DNA of 64,000 bases from Iris pallida (GCA_029216955.1 JANAVB010033216.1:8549492-8613491), one strand, 5' to 3'; shown: positions 1 through 12,457, counted from the first letter of the stretch. The notes: generated by a model from the sequence alone, not told the origin. A program made the numbers and translations.

Positions 1-692
1 CAATTATTTTATACAATTTAGAAATAACTCCTAAGTCGAGGAGATCGTGTAGATAAGGATGGAGGGACAGTCTTATCACTGCCGCTAACATAGGAGAGGA
101 GGAGATGAAGAACATATTTTCAGACCAGAATAATATTGGAATTCAAGGTGTTCAATGGGCCTGATGGCCCGGTCCTCGGCTCGAGCCCGGCCCGGGTTTG
201 ACCGGGCCGGGCCGGCCCCAGCCCGGTCAACAATCCGGACCGGTCCGACCGGCCCCCAAACTCGTCCGGGCTGGGTTATGTCCCCCGACCCACTAGCCCG
301 GACCGGCCCAACGTGGTTTAAACGTGGGTCCGGGCCAGTCAAACCCCCCTAGTCCGACCGGGCCGACCCGGACCGGCACGGTCCAGGCCCGCTTGGTCCG
401 GTTCGGTCGATTTTTTTAAAAAATTTGGTTTTTAAAACGTTGGGATGCCAAATGACCATTTTAACCCATTTTACTTGTTGTTTTTAGACCATTTGAAGGG
501 TATTTTGGTCATTTTGCAGAAAATAATCAAAAATACTCTTATAACAACTCTTTCTGGAGGTAAAATAGGTCATTTGCACGCAAAAAAAAAAAAACTTTAA
601 ATAGGTCATAAATCTTCAAACATAATCACACCATAATTTCTTTCCTCTTACAATTTTTACAAGCAAACTCGTGTGAAGAGACGATTTATATC

Positions 693-1035
693 ATGGATAA
701 TGATCAACTACCACAGCAACCGCAAGATCAGCAACTGCAACCTGCACCGCAACAGACACCGCAACCTCAACCGGCACCGCAAGAAGAGTTTGAATCAGAT
801 TCGAAAATTTGACATCATTTTAGTTTTCGATGAGCGTGCAAGTGGCGGTACCGTAAGAAGATACTCCACTAAAGTTCTTGTTGAATGTTTACATTGTAGG
901 AAACGATAAAAATGCGACCATAGCCATGATATAGGAAAGCTACGCCGACATTTAAATCATGTATCAACATCTAAAAATCGTGTTGAGTCGTTAATCGCAG
1001 TTTATGTAGTCATAATCTTGTATGAGTCTTTGTAA
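693..1035 (+). pseudogene. hAT transposase N-terminus with BED zinc finger (relic)
   Basis: The ATG at 693 opens a Gln/Pro-rich leader (MDNDQLPQQPQDQQLQP...) that stops at 810-812. In the next frame the sequence continues with FDIILVFDERASGG and then CLHC, and after one stop (907-909) KLRRHLNHVSTSKNR. The C-x2-C followed by H-x2-H spacing and the order of residues fit the BED DNA-binding finger of plant hAT transposases. One frameshift and one stop break it, and nothing of the transposase downstream remains. In an intact element this part would bind the subterminal repeats. The assignment rests on motif recognition by eye. Confidence 0.6.
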
Positions 1036-1040
1036 TGTTG

Positions 1041-1115
1041 TATTAGTCATTAATCACAGTTTATGTATTAGTCATTAATTGCAGTTTATGTATTAGTCAT
1101 TAATCACAGTTTATG
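1041..1115. repeat. 25-bp tandem repeat, three copies
   Basis: A 25-bp unit containing TTAGTCATTAATCACAGTTT is repeated head to tail three times with one or two changes. It lies inside the hAT-like element, downstream of the BED-finger relic. Confidence 0.9.
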
Positions 1116-1380
1116 TATTATCTAATTTGTACTTGTTTTAAAACCTAAATAATGAAAGTAAACTAAATTTCTTTTGGTCATTCAAAATTTTTTGGTTATT
1201 CAAATTTTTTTGGAAAGCAAATCAATTTTTTGGGGTTTTTTTCTAATTCAAACTGTGTCGACGGTCTAGCGCTGAACCGGCTCGGCCCAGGCCCGGTTCA
1301 GCCCGGCCCGACCAAATCGGGCCCCAGGCCCGGGTGGGATGGGTCCAGCCACCCCACCCCCTCTGGGTTAGCCTGGCCCG

Positions 1381-1434
1381 CTATCACGAACGGTCTGAGC
1401 CCGGCTGCTATCACGAACGGTCTGAGCCCCGGTC
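1381..1434. repeat. 27-bp tandem repeat, two copies
   Basis: Two copies of a unit containing CTATCACGAACGGTCTGAGC lie in the right GC-rich subterminal zone of the hAT-like element. Such subterminal repeats are typical transposase-binding zones in hAT elements; that role is inferred here. Confidence 0.85.
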
Positions 1435-1623
1435 AAACCCGATTTGACATGGGCCCGGGCCGGCCCAGACCGGCCCATCCAACACCTTGAATTGGAATTG
1501 GAAAGTGATACTAGAATTTTTGAAGTTCCTCAAATTTTGTGGGAGCTATCTTTCAACAGATTTAGTATTCCTGCCTACATCTTATTCCGTGAGGTGCACA
1601 AAATTTCTAATGTTAGACCTATG

Positions 1624-2073
1624 TGGGGATGGCAACAGGGTGGGTAGGGGCCGGGGACCATACCCTTCATCCCCGTCCCTGGTTCTACTCCTCATCCCCA
1701 TTTCCGAACGGGTTTAAATTTTTATCCCCATCCCTATTCCCGTTAAACAATACAGTCCCCGTCCCCATCCTTGTTCTTGTCCCGTTATCTCTTTTGGGGT
1801 CAGTTTTTTCGTCCTTCCCAATCTCCGTTCCATGTTAAATCTATTCTCTAGTGCATATGTTTATTCAGCATGAAGATGGCGAACAAATTGTCGGGACACA
1901 TGTTTGTTCATGGCGAACAAACTGTCAGAAGACAGGTTGATCATTTTTAACGTTCCAGTGGGGATAGGCGACTGGTTCCTCACCGGAAAATATTCCAGAA
2001 AATTGCTACTGTGAAAGAAGAATAGGTGAGTATGGCAATGGGTGAACCCTAACTATTATATATATATTATATA

Positions 2074-2119
<46 letters not shown>

Positions 2120-2344
2120 TGGTGGCAGACTTATTATTTTTTATATTTGAACTATCAGGTCGAGAATTTATCGGGCTGGGGACTACAATACCCATATCCA
2201 GCCCCGAATCTACTCGGAGATTTTTTAAAATCTCCATCCCTGCCCCCATCCCCGCCCCCATTCCCGTTATTAAGTCCTCAGATCCGGCCCTGCCGGGAAA
2301 AAAAATCGGTTCTCCGTCGGGTTCTTGAAAAATTGTCATCCCTA
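1624..2344. mobile_element. hAT-like MITE (721 bp, no coding capacity)
   Basis: The left end TGGGGATGGCAAC and the complement of the right end TAGGGATGACAA form a short inverted repeat of the plant hAT type. The flanks GACCTATG (1616-1623) and GACTCATG (2345-2352) agree at 6 of 8 bases, the size of a hAT target duplication. Subterminal regions are rich in CCCCATCCCC-like blocks in both orientations. A TA/TG microsatellite lies inside. No transposase can be read. Confidence 0.7.
2085..2118. repeat. (TG)n microsatellite next to (TA)n
   Basis: About seventeen TG units follow a TA-rich run at 2056-2086. Long open frames across it on both strands are low-complexity artefacts. Confidence 0.98.
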
Positions 2345-2352
2345 GACTCATG

Positions 2353-4840
2353 CAAGCCATTCTCCAAGACTTAGCTAGAGCACTAAAACGAGAATGAGAA
2401 AATGTGAAGTAAAAGAGAAAGAGATTGGATAGTTGAAAAACTTTACTATGCTATAGAAGATTACAATTTTTTGGTGGGGAGAACAAATGATGCTTACCCC
2501 CTTTATATAGCCTCAAGGACTTTACATAGATATTAAGATGATATCATGTGTGATAAATCAACAGCTAGAACTATCTAGAAACAAGATAATTACAATGTAC
2601 TTATTAAAAATATTTACAACCAACAAAATATCAAGCCATATGGAAATGGTAGAAATTCTTAAGAAGATTATAGTGCAAGGAATATTCCAAAGCTTTTCCA
2701 AGTAATATCTAGAGTAAGATCCAACCAATCTTTTCGAAGAGTAAAGGTTAATTCTAAACTATTCCAAAGGCTCCCCTTAAGTAACCTCATGGCTTGATAG
2801 ACTGCACAAAGTTGTCTCGATGGAGAGAAAAATATTATGCATGACATCTCTTACACCTATTTTATTAATGTCTTCATCGACATGTTTACCAATTCTCTGA
2901 ATGACTTCCATCCCTTATTACCTGACATGGTTATCGTTTAGAGTACGCTACCTATGCACTTGCTCGACAACGTAATGACATAAATATAAAATAGGCTAGA
3001 AAGTGATAAGATTAAACTAGGCTGTCATTCAATCACAGCCAAACATGACTTAAAATTTGCTAATATTAACTAACTATTGTTATCACAGTCATAATTACTA
3101 AGAATATAAAGGTGGAATCCAATAATGTCATGCCACTACAGGTAACTGTGGATAACCAAGGAATAAGCAATCATCATGATAATAGGTCACATTCATTAGT
3201 CCACACGGACTACAAAGTATGATCAAGATTGACAAAAATAAACAATTAACAAGAGTTGAATAGAAATGCATATATAGTTACACATATAGTACTATAGCTA
3301 GAGAAAATTAAATGAAAGTACAGAGAAAATACAATAATAGTAGTAGAAGGTTTGAGAGTGGCTAACGACATGAGTCCAAAATCCTTAATATGGATTTGTT
3401 TTCTATCATATGGTACTAGACACCCGTACATAAAATAAGAACAAGAAGATGACTACTAGCCCCAAGACAATACTACGTACATATACCCTTTACACTTGTA
3501 AACGAATCCTCGTGGATGGTGTCTAATAATTTGAGATATTATCTTCCGTGCTAATAATAGAATATAGTAGTAATAACATATCAGGTGTATCCTGTCATAA
3601 TTTATAACATATCAGGATTATGAAAAATCCACATGATATACCATCACTAGATCTTTGTATCTTGGTAAAATAAACATAATCTGGAAGAATCTCGAGTATA
3701 TACCCGTGGAGGTCTTTAACTCCTAAACAAGACAGTATCTTAGTCCACACACACCATGGAGGTACCGAGCCTGAAAACCTTAGCTCACAAGGTCTTATGA
3801 AACAATAGATTGATTCCCATATGATGCTTCAATTAAACTAATTGTTATATCCTATTTTATTTTATTCACAATTTCTGAGTCATGGAAAATCAGGTCGGAC
3901 CCTATATATCGCACTCAAGAAAGTTGGCCATCATCAAAGCCGAAATGGAATTGAACTTTCTTGGCACGAGGACACCGATCAGTCTCTCGAGATGAAACAG
4001 TATAAGAATGAAAATAAATATCCTAAATCACATACATCCATGATGATACCAACGCATTTAGGTGTGATTATGAGTTCACAGACATGATCAAGTCACGAGC
4101 AAGTATGGGGGTCCCTAAGGACTATTTTGACAAATCGAGTAGAATTCGAGTCGTATACTTGTATTTATACAAAAGTCCCTCTAGACTAACCACACATCAC
4201 TCTGGACTAACCACACATCATGAACATGTAAGAGATAAGTAGAATAATAACACAATTTAAACTATATAATTGCATATAAAGCGATGAGAATTCAAAATTG
4301 AGATATTTCGAGAATCTCATATTTTATCCCTATATCGATATAGACCGATACATAGCGCTCGAGAGATCTAAATCCATAAAAGCCAATACATTTATATACA
4401 ATATCACCACAATCATGAGGTGATGCTTGAGTTGAAGATTGATCATAAATCAACATGATCGATGTCAGACCTGCATATCGTAATACTATATCGGGCAAAT
4501 TTTCATAGTTATAAGAATTATTATTTAGCATAAATGCTTATATTTTATTATAATTTTATTATTTAATAATATTTTCTATATTTCTTTTATAATAAATGAA
4601 GTATTTCTATTAATAATAAAAAAATTTACTAATAAGCCCTTGGAAAAAATTTACAAATTGCAAAATTTACCATGACACCAAAGTATACATGTATCCACAT
4701 ACAAGTATTAACAATGGGTAAATTTGTAATTTCACACCAAAAAATCATTGTGATGTTTAATATTCTTTTGTTAAAAAAAAGGAAGGGAACCATTTATATT
4801 TGAGAGATAGAGAGAGAGTTGGTTCTCTTCTCTCCAAAAC

Positions 4841-4843
<3 letters not shown>
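2353..4843. other. AT-rich gene-free stretch
   Basis: I see no recognisable protein similarity, LTR pair or RNA gene here. The only local structure found is a 21-bp direct duplication at 4179-4220 (core GACTAACCACACATCA). Short open frames are scattered on both strands without conserved motifs. It is probably decayed repeat DNA. Confidence 0.6.

Positions 4844-4874
<31 letters not shown>
4844..4874. repeat. (CT)n microsatellite
   Basis: An almost pure CT tract is preceded by a GA-rich stretch. An open frame crosses it but has no conserved sequence. Confidence 0.97.
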
Positions 4875-4882
<8 letters not shown>

Positions 4883-5634
4883 TTCGGTATCTCTCCCTCA
4901 AACCCTCTTATCTTTACCGTCGGCCAACTCACACTTGACTGCCACCACTACCTACACCCCCTACAACAGCCATTGTTGCTTTGTTGCAACTGCTGTTGTA
5001 CTACTCTGCTCCTACGGTCAGTGCCACCGTCGACTATCACTACTGACCAGTCCAACACCGTCGGGTCATGCTAGGCCAACCCATCCCCAACATAATCACA
5101 CTTCTCATTTAAAACTAAATGGGTATAAACTCTAAATAACCTTCATTTCCTAATTTTGTTCAATTTAGGTTATTTTACATATGTATGTTTATGGTTATAT
5201 GAAGAATCAATTAGTAAGGGAGAAGTGGATATCTACTTAGGAAACAATCAAGACCAAGGCAATACCTATTTCCCTTTATAATTTTCTTTTCATCTATTTC
5301 TCCTTGTCATTTTTAGGGTGAAATATTATCATTTATGTTCTAATTTTAGAAATATCTTGTTTTATCACTTAAAACACAAAATAGACATATAACCTAGATT
5401 ATGTTAAATTGTTGTGATAGGAAACTTGTGACTTATACAAGTAATTATGTTTGTGTGATAATGAAGTATTTTTTTGAAATATCATGATGTACTTATAATA
5501 TTAATATGAAGGTATGAAATTACATACATACTTGTATAAATAGGCTTATGGCTCATGAGTAGATATATATTCAATGTTATGACACGACAACTTTGAAGAT
5601 TTGTTTATATATATAATATATTATATATATATAT
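4875..5634. other. Gene-free stretch between CT repeat and MITE
   Basis: A mildly C-rich segment (about 4890-5110) is followed by AT-rich DNA. It could be a decayed LTR or an untranslated leader, but I found no partner copy in the window and no protein similarity. Confidence 0.5.
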
Positions 5635-5930
5635 GGGAGCGGATCAAAAGCCCCCTTAGAAAGCCCCCCAAAAACCCCCCACTCTAATTCATAATATTAA
5701 TGTTAATATTAATGTTAATGTTAATATTATTTTTTTAATTTTTTTTATATTAATGTAATGTTAATATTAATGTTAATGTTAATTTTAATGTTAATATTAA
5801 TTTTAATGTTTATTAATTTTAATTTTAGAATTTAATGTTAATATTAACATTAATATTAACATTAAATTACGGATTAGAGTGAGAGGGGTTTTTTGGGGGC
5901 TTTCTAAGGGGGGCTTTTGATCCGCTTCCT
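5635..5930. mobile_element. Fold-back MITE with inverted repeats of about 55 bp
   Basis: The left arm starts GGGAGCGGATCAAAAGCCCC and runs to about 5692. The complement of the right arm (about 5871-5930) starts AGGAAGCGGATCAAAAGCCC and matches along almost its whole length. The interior is built from TTAATG/TTAATATT units that are themselves palindromic, so the whole element can fold into one hairpin. Both sides are TA repeats, so a TA or TATA target duplication cannot be separated from the repeat. The superfamily is undetermined. Confidence 0.8.
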
Positions 5931-5953
5931 ATATATATATTAATATATATATA

Positions 5954-5996
<43 letters not shown>

Positions 5997-6007
5997 TATA
6001 TATATAC
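5931..6007. repeat. (TA)n microsatellite
   Basis: An imperfect TA tract directly follows the MITE and links it to the LINE fragment. Confidence 0.95.
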
Positions 6008-6029
6008 TGGAAGAAGGAAATTGCATTTA

Positions 6030-6985
6030 TAAATATAGAAGACATTCCAAACATACCATCATATTGGAAATCAATAGGAATTTTCCACCCCTCTATGTCA
6101 GAATCACTAATCCATATTCCCTGCTTACATTACTCAATCATTAAAAAAAATCTTAAGACGTTTCTCCTTCCGCTGTCTGTATCAACTAGTCCACGCCAGA
6201 TTGTCTATGACAAGCGGACTCTGCTCAGTATGTCGTGTACCATCCTCATCCACTCCCTGGTCCTCCAAATGTGACTGATCTTGGCAAATATCCTCAGTAG
6301 TCCCACTAGCATGCCTCTTCCTGCTAGTCATGAGAAGAACTCTGCAAGTCTCCCCTTTACCCTATTTTTGTTGTACGTCGCCATCCATCTAGTGGTTATC
6401 CCACCATGCCCTCCATTGTTCGCTTCAAGCATTGTTCTCCCCGATACGATATCAAACACCACAAGCGATCTACTATCAGGAAGAATCTCCTGGGAGCAAT
6501 CCACATGTAACATATTAGCGTCTACCCGTCCTTCCAGAATCTGTTGTGTAAACTCAGCACTCATGTCCGTATCGATCCCATTGTTAACTTCCGCCTCCGT
6601 CTCCCTAGTCATTTCAGTGAACTCTCTATCCGATGAGTCTCAGGGTCACCAACATGCATAGGCATTAGCACTCCATTCCCATCTTCTGTTTCAGCTGCAG
6701 TCTCTGTTACAACATCCCCTTGCTCTTGCAAACTTTAGGCAGATGTCCAAAGCACTTACGAAATTGGCAAACGGGTGGAACCCATTCATATTCCACCTTC
6801 TGCTGAAAGACCTCTCCAGATGGAATCTCATATTCAACATACAAAGGGAGTTCCTCACCTGCTTCTATCTCCATGAAAACTCTAGCATATCCCAGCCTCG
6901 ATCTCATCATGGTCGCATCATCCGCTTTATACTGGGTTGTATCTTGTTTCCAGTTGAGCTCTCAAATGGGAGATGACAATGGAGT
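6030..6985 (-). pseudogene. L1-type LINE ORF1 fragment
   Basis: On the minus strand, the region near 6910 reads LGYARVFMEIEAGEELP and then VEYEWVPPVCQFRKCFGH, the layout of plant L1 ORF1 proteins in which a DUF4283-like region is followed by a zinc knuckle. The knuckle has CQFRKCFGHLPKVC, so the second Cys of the usual C-x2-C pair is replaced by Arg. Downstream (6328-6612) an acidic linker is still open, then stops follow. No endonuclease or reverse transcriptase follows in the available space. The fragment ends where a TRIM-like LTR begins. Confidence 0.65.
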
Positions 6986-7148
6986 TGGTAATTTAGTCCC
7001 ACATCGGGTAGGCGATGGGATCATGTGGTGTAAATAATTGTGATTGGTTTAGGCCTTAAATGAGAATTCTCGTTTAAGGCATATGGGCCCAATTCAATAT
7101 CGCACCTCAGAGGCCAACTTAGGTTTGGGTCACACCGCGTTCCCTACA
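6986..7148 (+). mobile_element. TRIM-like LTR (163 bp)
   Basis: The segment starts TGGTAATTTAGTCCCACATC and ends CCCTACA, giving TG...CA ends. The TAGTCCCACATCGG signature near the start is common in small plant LTR elements. A tRNA-Met-type primer-binding site follows two bases after the end. Only about 75 bp of internal sequence remain before DNA of gypsy element A begins, so the second LTR is missing. Confidence 0.65.
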
Positions 7149-7150
7149 AG

Positions 7151-7162
7151 TGGTATCAGAGC
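7151..7162 (+). other. Primer-binding site (initiator tRNA-Met type)
   Basis: TGGTATCAGAGC lies two bases after the LTR end. This is the standard primer site of many plant LTR retrotransposons. Confidence 0.8.
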
Positions 7163-7238
7163 CCAAGGTTATGGGGCTGGTTTGAGCGGCTCTAATTGGT
7201 TCGAGACAGATGGTGCTGAACGTTCATGCGTATACACG

Positions 7239-8787
7239 AATATAAACTTGTCATCTCCGCACGGAGGAATAATATGGCATATGAAATGTATAACTCAATC
7301 ACAATTTCTAAAGAAAGATAAGCACGATATTTGGATAGAAGATAATGAAGATGAAAACTGAATTGTAGCAAAAGTCACATCACATTTAGTCTAGAAGTCT
7401 AAGTCAAAATAATACATTCCTGAAAAAATATAACATCTCAATCTCATAAAGTGGAGACAAGGTCCAGTAAACCTAGCTACTAGCTAAAGCACTACTAGAG
7501 GTGCACCCTCAGCGAGCACTGGCTCCAAGGAAAATCCTGGACATGGTCGTCAATCCTCTAAATCCTCTGAAAAATATTATCCAGTCAGGATTGGAGCAAA
7601 GTACAACCCAATAACAGTTCCAATTAATTGACAAAAACTATAAGGCAGTGATAAAGAAGATTCTATATACGATGAGTAACAAAACTGATATAATATAATT
7701 AATAAAGGGAGACATGCAATATCATCAATAGGATGTAATCAGTGTGAACAAGTAATGGAAGAGGATCTACAATACCATGGATAGAGCAATGTAACCGATG
7801 AACTGAATATGAAAAACTATAATATACAATGTGTTTTGAGATACCAAATAGATATGTGATCGGCTTGGGAGATTCAATGATTTACACTAAGGAAAGCTAG
7901 CTCAACCATATGTGAAGTGTATGATTAGCTAGTAGTCGATGATTTATACTACTTGCCGATAGTTCTTGATCACATACCTAACTAGTATTTCTTCCACCCT
8001 GACTGATACAATGGATCCAACCATGACACGTTACTAGCCAATATATCAAATGTTAACCAATATTATCCAATGTTATCCAATACCAATGAGGAACAGTATC
8101 CGATACCATTGCGATGAGTTAAGGTAACATCTCATAACTGAAGATCCAATGATAATACCAATCCGTGTACCATCGTGTCAAGAATCATAAGTAACATTTC
8201 TAAATACATGGATTATAGTAATGAAATAAAGAAAACTATCAAAGAATGTACTCACCTGCGGTCCAGAGCAATGAATGTGAATCGAGGCCCAAAGTGGAAT
8301 AACAAGGACCTATAGATGAGATATACATGGTTAATTTATGTTTTGATATGTTAAACATGGTTATCTAGTGTGTGACATGCAATCTAGGTCAATTCTAGAT
8401 CAAATTATGCTTCAGGGATCAAACTAGGCCAATTTGACTTAAACTTGACTTTTAGGTCAAACTGGTCAACCTTAGTCAAATTGGATCAAATCTAGGTTAA
8501 GTTCACTAATTTCATTGTATAGACAATCCCTAATTGCATTTACCCTATCTCAAGTCTTTACCCTAACTATAGGTAATACCTTATTCATATACATGGTATA
8601 TGTTAACATTACCTACCCTTGTATACTTACCATGACATGTGGGTGATTACCTATGCTAGGTAAAACCTACAACAATATATAATCTTTTACCCATTTATGA
8701 TATCATCTATCTCATATATATATATATATTATATATATATTATATATTTTTTTTTTTTTTTTTTTTTTTTATATATATATATATATA
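7239..8787 (-). mobile_element. Gypsy element A, left (3') LTR, first part
   Basis: From about 7239 the sequence is closely similar to 19537-21020, the right LTR of the same element (for example CATCTCCGCACGGAGG against CATCTCCGCAGGGAG). The first roughly 125 bp of the LTR are missing at the junction with the TRIM fragment. The segment runs to a TA/T microsatellite at 8718-8786, where a LINE is inserted; it resumes at about 14742. Orientation follows the minus-strand gag at 17.7-19.1 kb. Confidence 0.8.
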
Positions 8788-8959
8788 TTACCAACCCCCC
8801 TCCCCCCCCAATTTATTCATAACAAGGCGCAAAATGTCGAAGCCTTTATAATAAATCCTTAACAAAAGAACCAAAAACCAAACAAAAAAAGGGGGAAACC
8901 CCGGGCTACGACTAAAAAGAATGGTTAGTCAATCCTGGGAGTCAAGAAATTCGACCGAA

Positions 8960-11900
8960 CGTGCTTGCATTGTTTGGAAGCCTTGTGAATCTGCCTGTGG
9001 ACCTCTTTAATCAGTTGATTAGAGGTATATTGGCACACCTCGTATTTGAATTTGTTCATGTTCTTCTACAAGACCCACGTAATGGCGGCTACTACGATCT
9101 GGTGGCCGTGCGAGGCATTAGCCCAAGCGGCAAAGAGATCGTTGAAGCCCCTCGTGCCCTAGCCCGGGAGATAAAGGTTAGCGAACTTGTCCCACGGTTC
9201 TATAGGCAACTGTCCGTGGAGAAAAATGTGCTTCGCAGTCTCGGCCTGTCTATCAGAGTAGCAATGGAAAGCGGAGGCTAAGCTAAAGCCCATGGTGGCT
9301 ATTTTATCATCGGTAGGGAGTTTTCTTCGAAGCACTTCCCACAACAGGAAGGACTACTTCTTAGGGATGCAAGACTGCCAATACGCCCCGCTTGTAGGTG
9401 AAGGGTTTCATATACCGTGGGCAGCACTGCGAATGAAATCCAGAGTGAATGCACCATTAGTCGTGAGGGTCCACCGCAGAGTGTCATGTTCGACACCGAC
9501 TGTGGCACCTAATTCAACAATAGTGGCCACGACCTCCTCTCCAATCCAATCCGAGATCCACTCCTGATTCTAGTCCCCGTCGCTGGACAATAGATCTTTA
9601 ATGTTAGTATCCATCGGGGCTCCCTGTTTAGGGGTCAATAGATCGTCCCGGCCCCTTTCCAAATATATAGACGATTCGCCAGTGCCCAACAGAAGCCGCA
9701 TCAGAGGTTTGGCCAGCTGTCCCCCTTCTAGGATGCGATGCCAAGATGTCGAGGATCTGTTATTGGAGGAGGCCAAAGAGGGGTGAGAGTGCTTGAAGTG
9801 TCTGGCCTTCATAAACCGAGCCCACAAGGATCAGTTATCCCTAATCTTCCACCATATTTTCATCGAGCAAACATTGATGACGTGGGCTATCCTGCTGAAT
9901 CCAAGACCTCCCTCATCCGTGGGTCTAGCCATGGAGTCCCAGCTCTCCCAATGATGCTTGTCCTTATCGTCGCAGGGCCCCAAAAAAAGTTGCAAATAAG
10001 GTTTTCAATACTGGTGATGACCTTCTTCGGGGGGAGCAAGCGTCCAGGGTATATATCGGGATGGAGGAGAGCTCATGTCAGTTCAGGATAATCTTCCCTC
10101 CAGGCGAGAGGGTCGTATTATGCCATCCCTCAATTCTTTTCCTAATTTTACCCACTAATCCTTCGAAGAGTCCCGCACTGGATCTGCGTACAGTAGCGGG
10201 AACCCTAGGTAAGTAAAAGGTGGGTACTCAACCTAGAAGGAGGTGATGTTGGTGAGCACAGCAGTGTGCTCTCTGTCGACCGAGTGATGGGCGTAAATGA
10301 CACTTTTGTTGGGATTTACCCGCTGACCAGAGCATCTGATATATCTTTTCAGCAACGAGTTAACCACCTCCACGGCCTCCACTTTTCCAGACTAGAAGAT
10401 GATGATGTCGTCTACGTAAGCCAAATGAGTAATGATCGGGCAACCGCTAATAGTATAAATGCTTGAAATAAGGGGATCCCACCATCTTGTTCATGTTTCT
10501 ACTAAGGGCTTCCGCAGCGATGATGAATATGGCAGAGGAAAGAGGGTCTCCCTGTCTAACGCCACGGATAGATTTAAAAAATCCTTCAGCTTGACCGTTG
10601 ATGACCGTGGAGAACCAAGTGTTACTGATCGACCTCCAGACGATATCGATCCAAGTTTTCAAAAACTCGAAGGCCCTGAACACCCAGATCATGAATTGCC
10701 AATCAAGTCTGTCATATGCCTTTTTCATTTGATGGCAATGTTACCTCCCCTTGATGGGAATATCATGCAGGTAATCATCTCTTGGGCTAGGAGGATATTG
10801 TCAAGGATGTTAGCCCACAGACAAATCCGCTTTATTCTTCAGAGATGATCTTGGAGAGGATCCCCGACATACGGTTGACAATGATCTTAGAGATGATCTT
10901 GTTGGTGAAGGTGCACATGCTTAGGGGGTAAAAATCTTTGAAGGTTTCCGGATTGTCCTTCTTGGGAATAAGAATAAGAATAAGGTTAGCCCTAGAGATC
11001 GATTTGGGGTATGTGGCTCCTTGAAAGAAATCAACAACCGCCTCACTGATATCAGTTTTGATGATATCCCAGCAGGATCTGAAAAAGACACCAGTGAAAC
11101 CATCCGGCCTGGAGCACTGTGCTCGTTCAGCGCCCAAACTACATCTTTGACCTCACTCTCTCAAGGGTTGGATAAGCAGTAGGATGTTTTCATTGTCATC
11201 AATGACGCAAGGGATAGCCGCAAGAAATGCTTCATCCTTGTATATGATATCTTTGGTAAACAGATTAGTGTAGTAATCTGCCGCGGCCAACTGAATGTCA
11301 TGCTGTTCACGAAAGATGTTGCCATTCTCTTCTTTAATCTGGTGGAGAGTAAGATGTTGTATGCATCCCTTAATGCAAGAGTGGAAGTAGCTCGAGTTCT
11401 TGTCGCCCTCAATGTCCTATTTCAGTCTGGCCTTTTGTTTCCAAAATTTCTCCTCGATTTTAAGCCAGAACTTCAAAAGCGCTCTGGTGAGGTTAAGAGA
11501 TGTACGGGCCTCCGGAGATCTATCTCGAGCGAACATGATTTAGCATGGGCGACGTCATCCTCCGCAGCGCGAACAGCCTAAAATATGTCGCCATATGCTT
11601 CTTTGTTCCAAGTGGAGAGGGCTTTACTAGTGGCTTTTAGTTTGGCGGCCACTCTGTAAAGTGGGTCGGTCACCTGGTCCCCCCAGGCCGCTGTTACTAT
11701 ATTCTTGAATTGTGGGTGATGACACCACAGATCAAGAAATCAAAAATTCTTTTGTGTTGGGACATCTCTCTGCTGATCTCAAGGAGGAGAGGAGAGTGAT
11801 CCGATTCGGTGGCGTTGAGATACGATAGTCTGGATTTGGTTATGAGGTCGGCCAAGGGAGAGTTAATAAGTGCCCGATCTTGGTGGGAGTATTGCCTCCG

Positions 11901-12457
11901 AGCTCCCTCCTACATGTTGCACCAAGTAAATTCGTGCCCAGAGAACTAAAGCGGAGACAGGTGGGCGTTGAAAATGAAGTTGGCAAAATCAGCCATTGGT
12001 GATGATGGAGGGCGACCTCCAGACTTCTCCTCTCTGCACGTGACGGTGTTAAAGTCCCTAATATAGAGCCAGGGGTGTTAGGATGTTGGATGTGGATGTC
12101 TAACAGAGGGATCCAAAGCAGTTTCTGATCAGCAATCTCGCAACTACTATGGACCACGGACGTGAAGGATCGGGACGAGAGCAAGGAGTGCTCCACCCAG
12201 CACGAGAGCGTCTGAATCAAGTCAAGGATGGGCTCGAGCGTCACATCAGCGGCGTAGAGGATCCAGATGTCGTGGCAACCATCAATGGCGAAGGGGTACC
12301 CCAATTGCAACTGGATGGATTTGAGTTTCTTAGGGGAAATTTTGGGTTCTATAATGATCATTATGTCAATGTTGTGGATTTTCTTGATACCTTTTAATAT
12401 GCTCAAGGTAGGTTTATTTGCGATTCCACGCGCGTTCCAGGAGAGAATATTAATCAT
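8960..12457 (-). pseudogene. LINE ORF2: endonuclease-reverse transcriptase (broken)
   Basis: Starting from the ATG at 12457, the N-terminus reads INILSWNARGI and later IMIIIEPK, the metal-binding Asn and Glu region of an APE-type endonuclease. Reverse-transcriptase blocks follow: PDGFTGVFF near 11100, KAYDRLDW near 10710, RGVRQGDPLS near 10550 and LAYVDDIIIF near 10410. The zf-RVT-like block (LPTDDKIATMGFSLAS) is at about 9320-9260. Several frameshifts and stops separate these. Just before KAYDRLDW the frame is broken and the Asp of motif A appears deleted. The product would nick DNA and copy LINE RNA at the target; this copy cannot. Confidence 0.85.

Larger units (their letters stand above)
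144..1489 (+). mobile_element. hAT-like DNA transposon, internally deleted
   Basis: The ends form an imperfect terminal inverted repeat: CAAGGTGTTCAATGGGCC on the left matches the complement of the last 18 bases at 16 of 18 positions. The octamer TTGGAATT lies directly left (136-143) and recurs at 1492-1499, two bases beyond the right end, so the target duplication is imperfect. Both subterminal zones are GC-rich, with many GGGCCGGGCC-type blocks, as in plant hAT elements, while the middle is AT-rich. The middle keeps only the start of a BED-finger transposase; the catalytic core and dimerisation domain are absent. It is therefore non-autonomous. Confidence 0.75.

Noticed and set aside
85..352. 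GC-rich ORFs on both strands
   Set aside because: They are translations of the hAT subterminal GGGCC-type repeats.
2067..2374. Overlapping ORFs on both strands with Cys-Val or Thr-His runs
   Set aside because: They are produced by the TG microsatellite within a hAT-like MITE.
4800..5135. Plus-strand ORF of 111 codons starting at the CT tract
   Set aside because: Low-complexity Leu/Ser start and no conserved domain; no promoter or splice evidence.
8749..8771. T-run as proof of a LINE poly(A) tail
   Set aside because: A similar T-run occurs at the same place in the sister LTR without a LINE, so it may belong to the LTR microsatellite.
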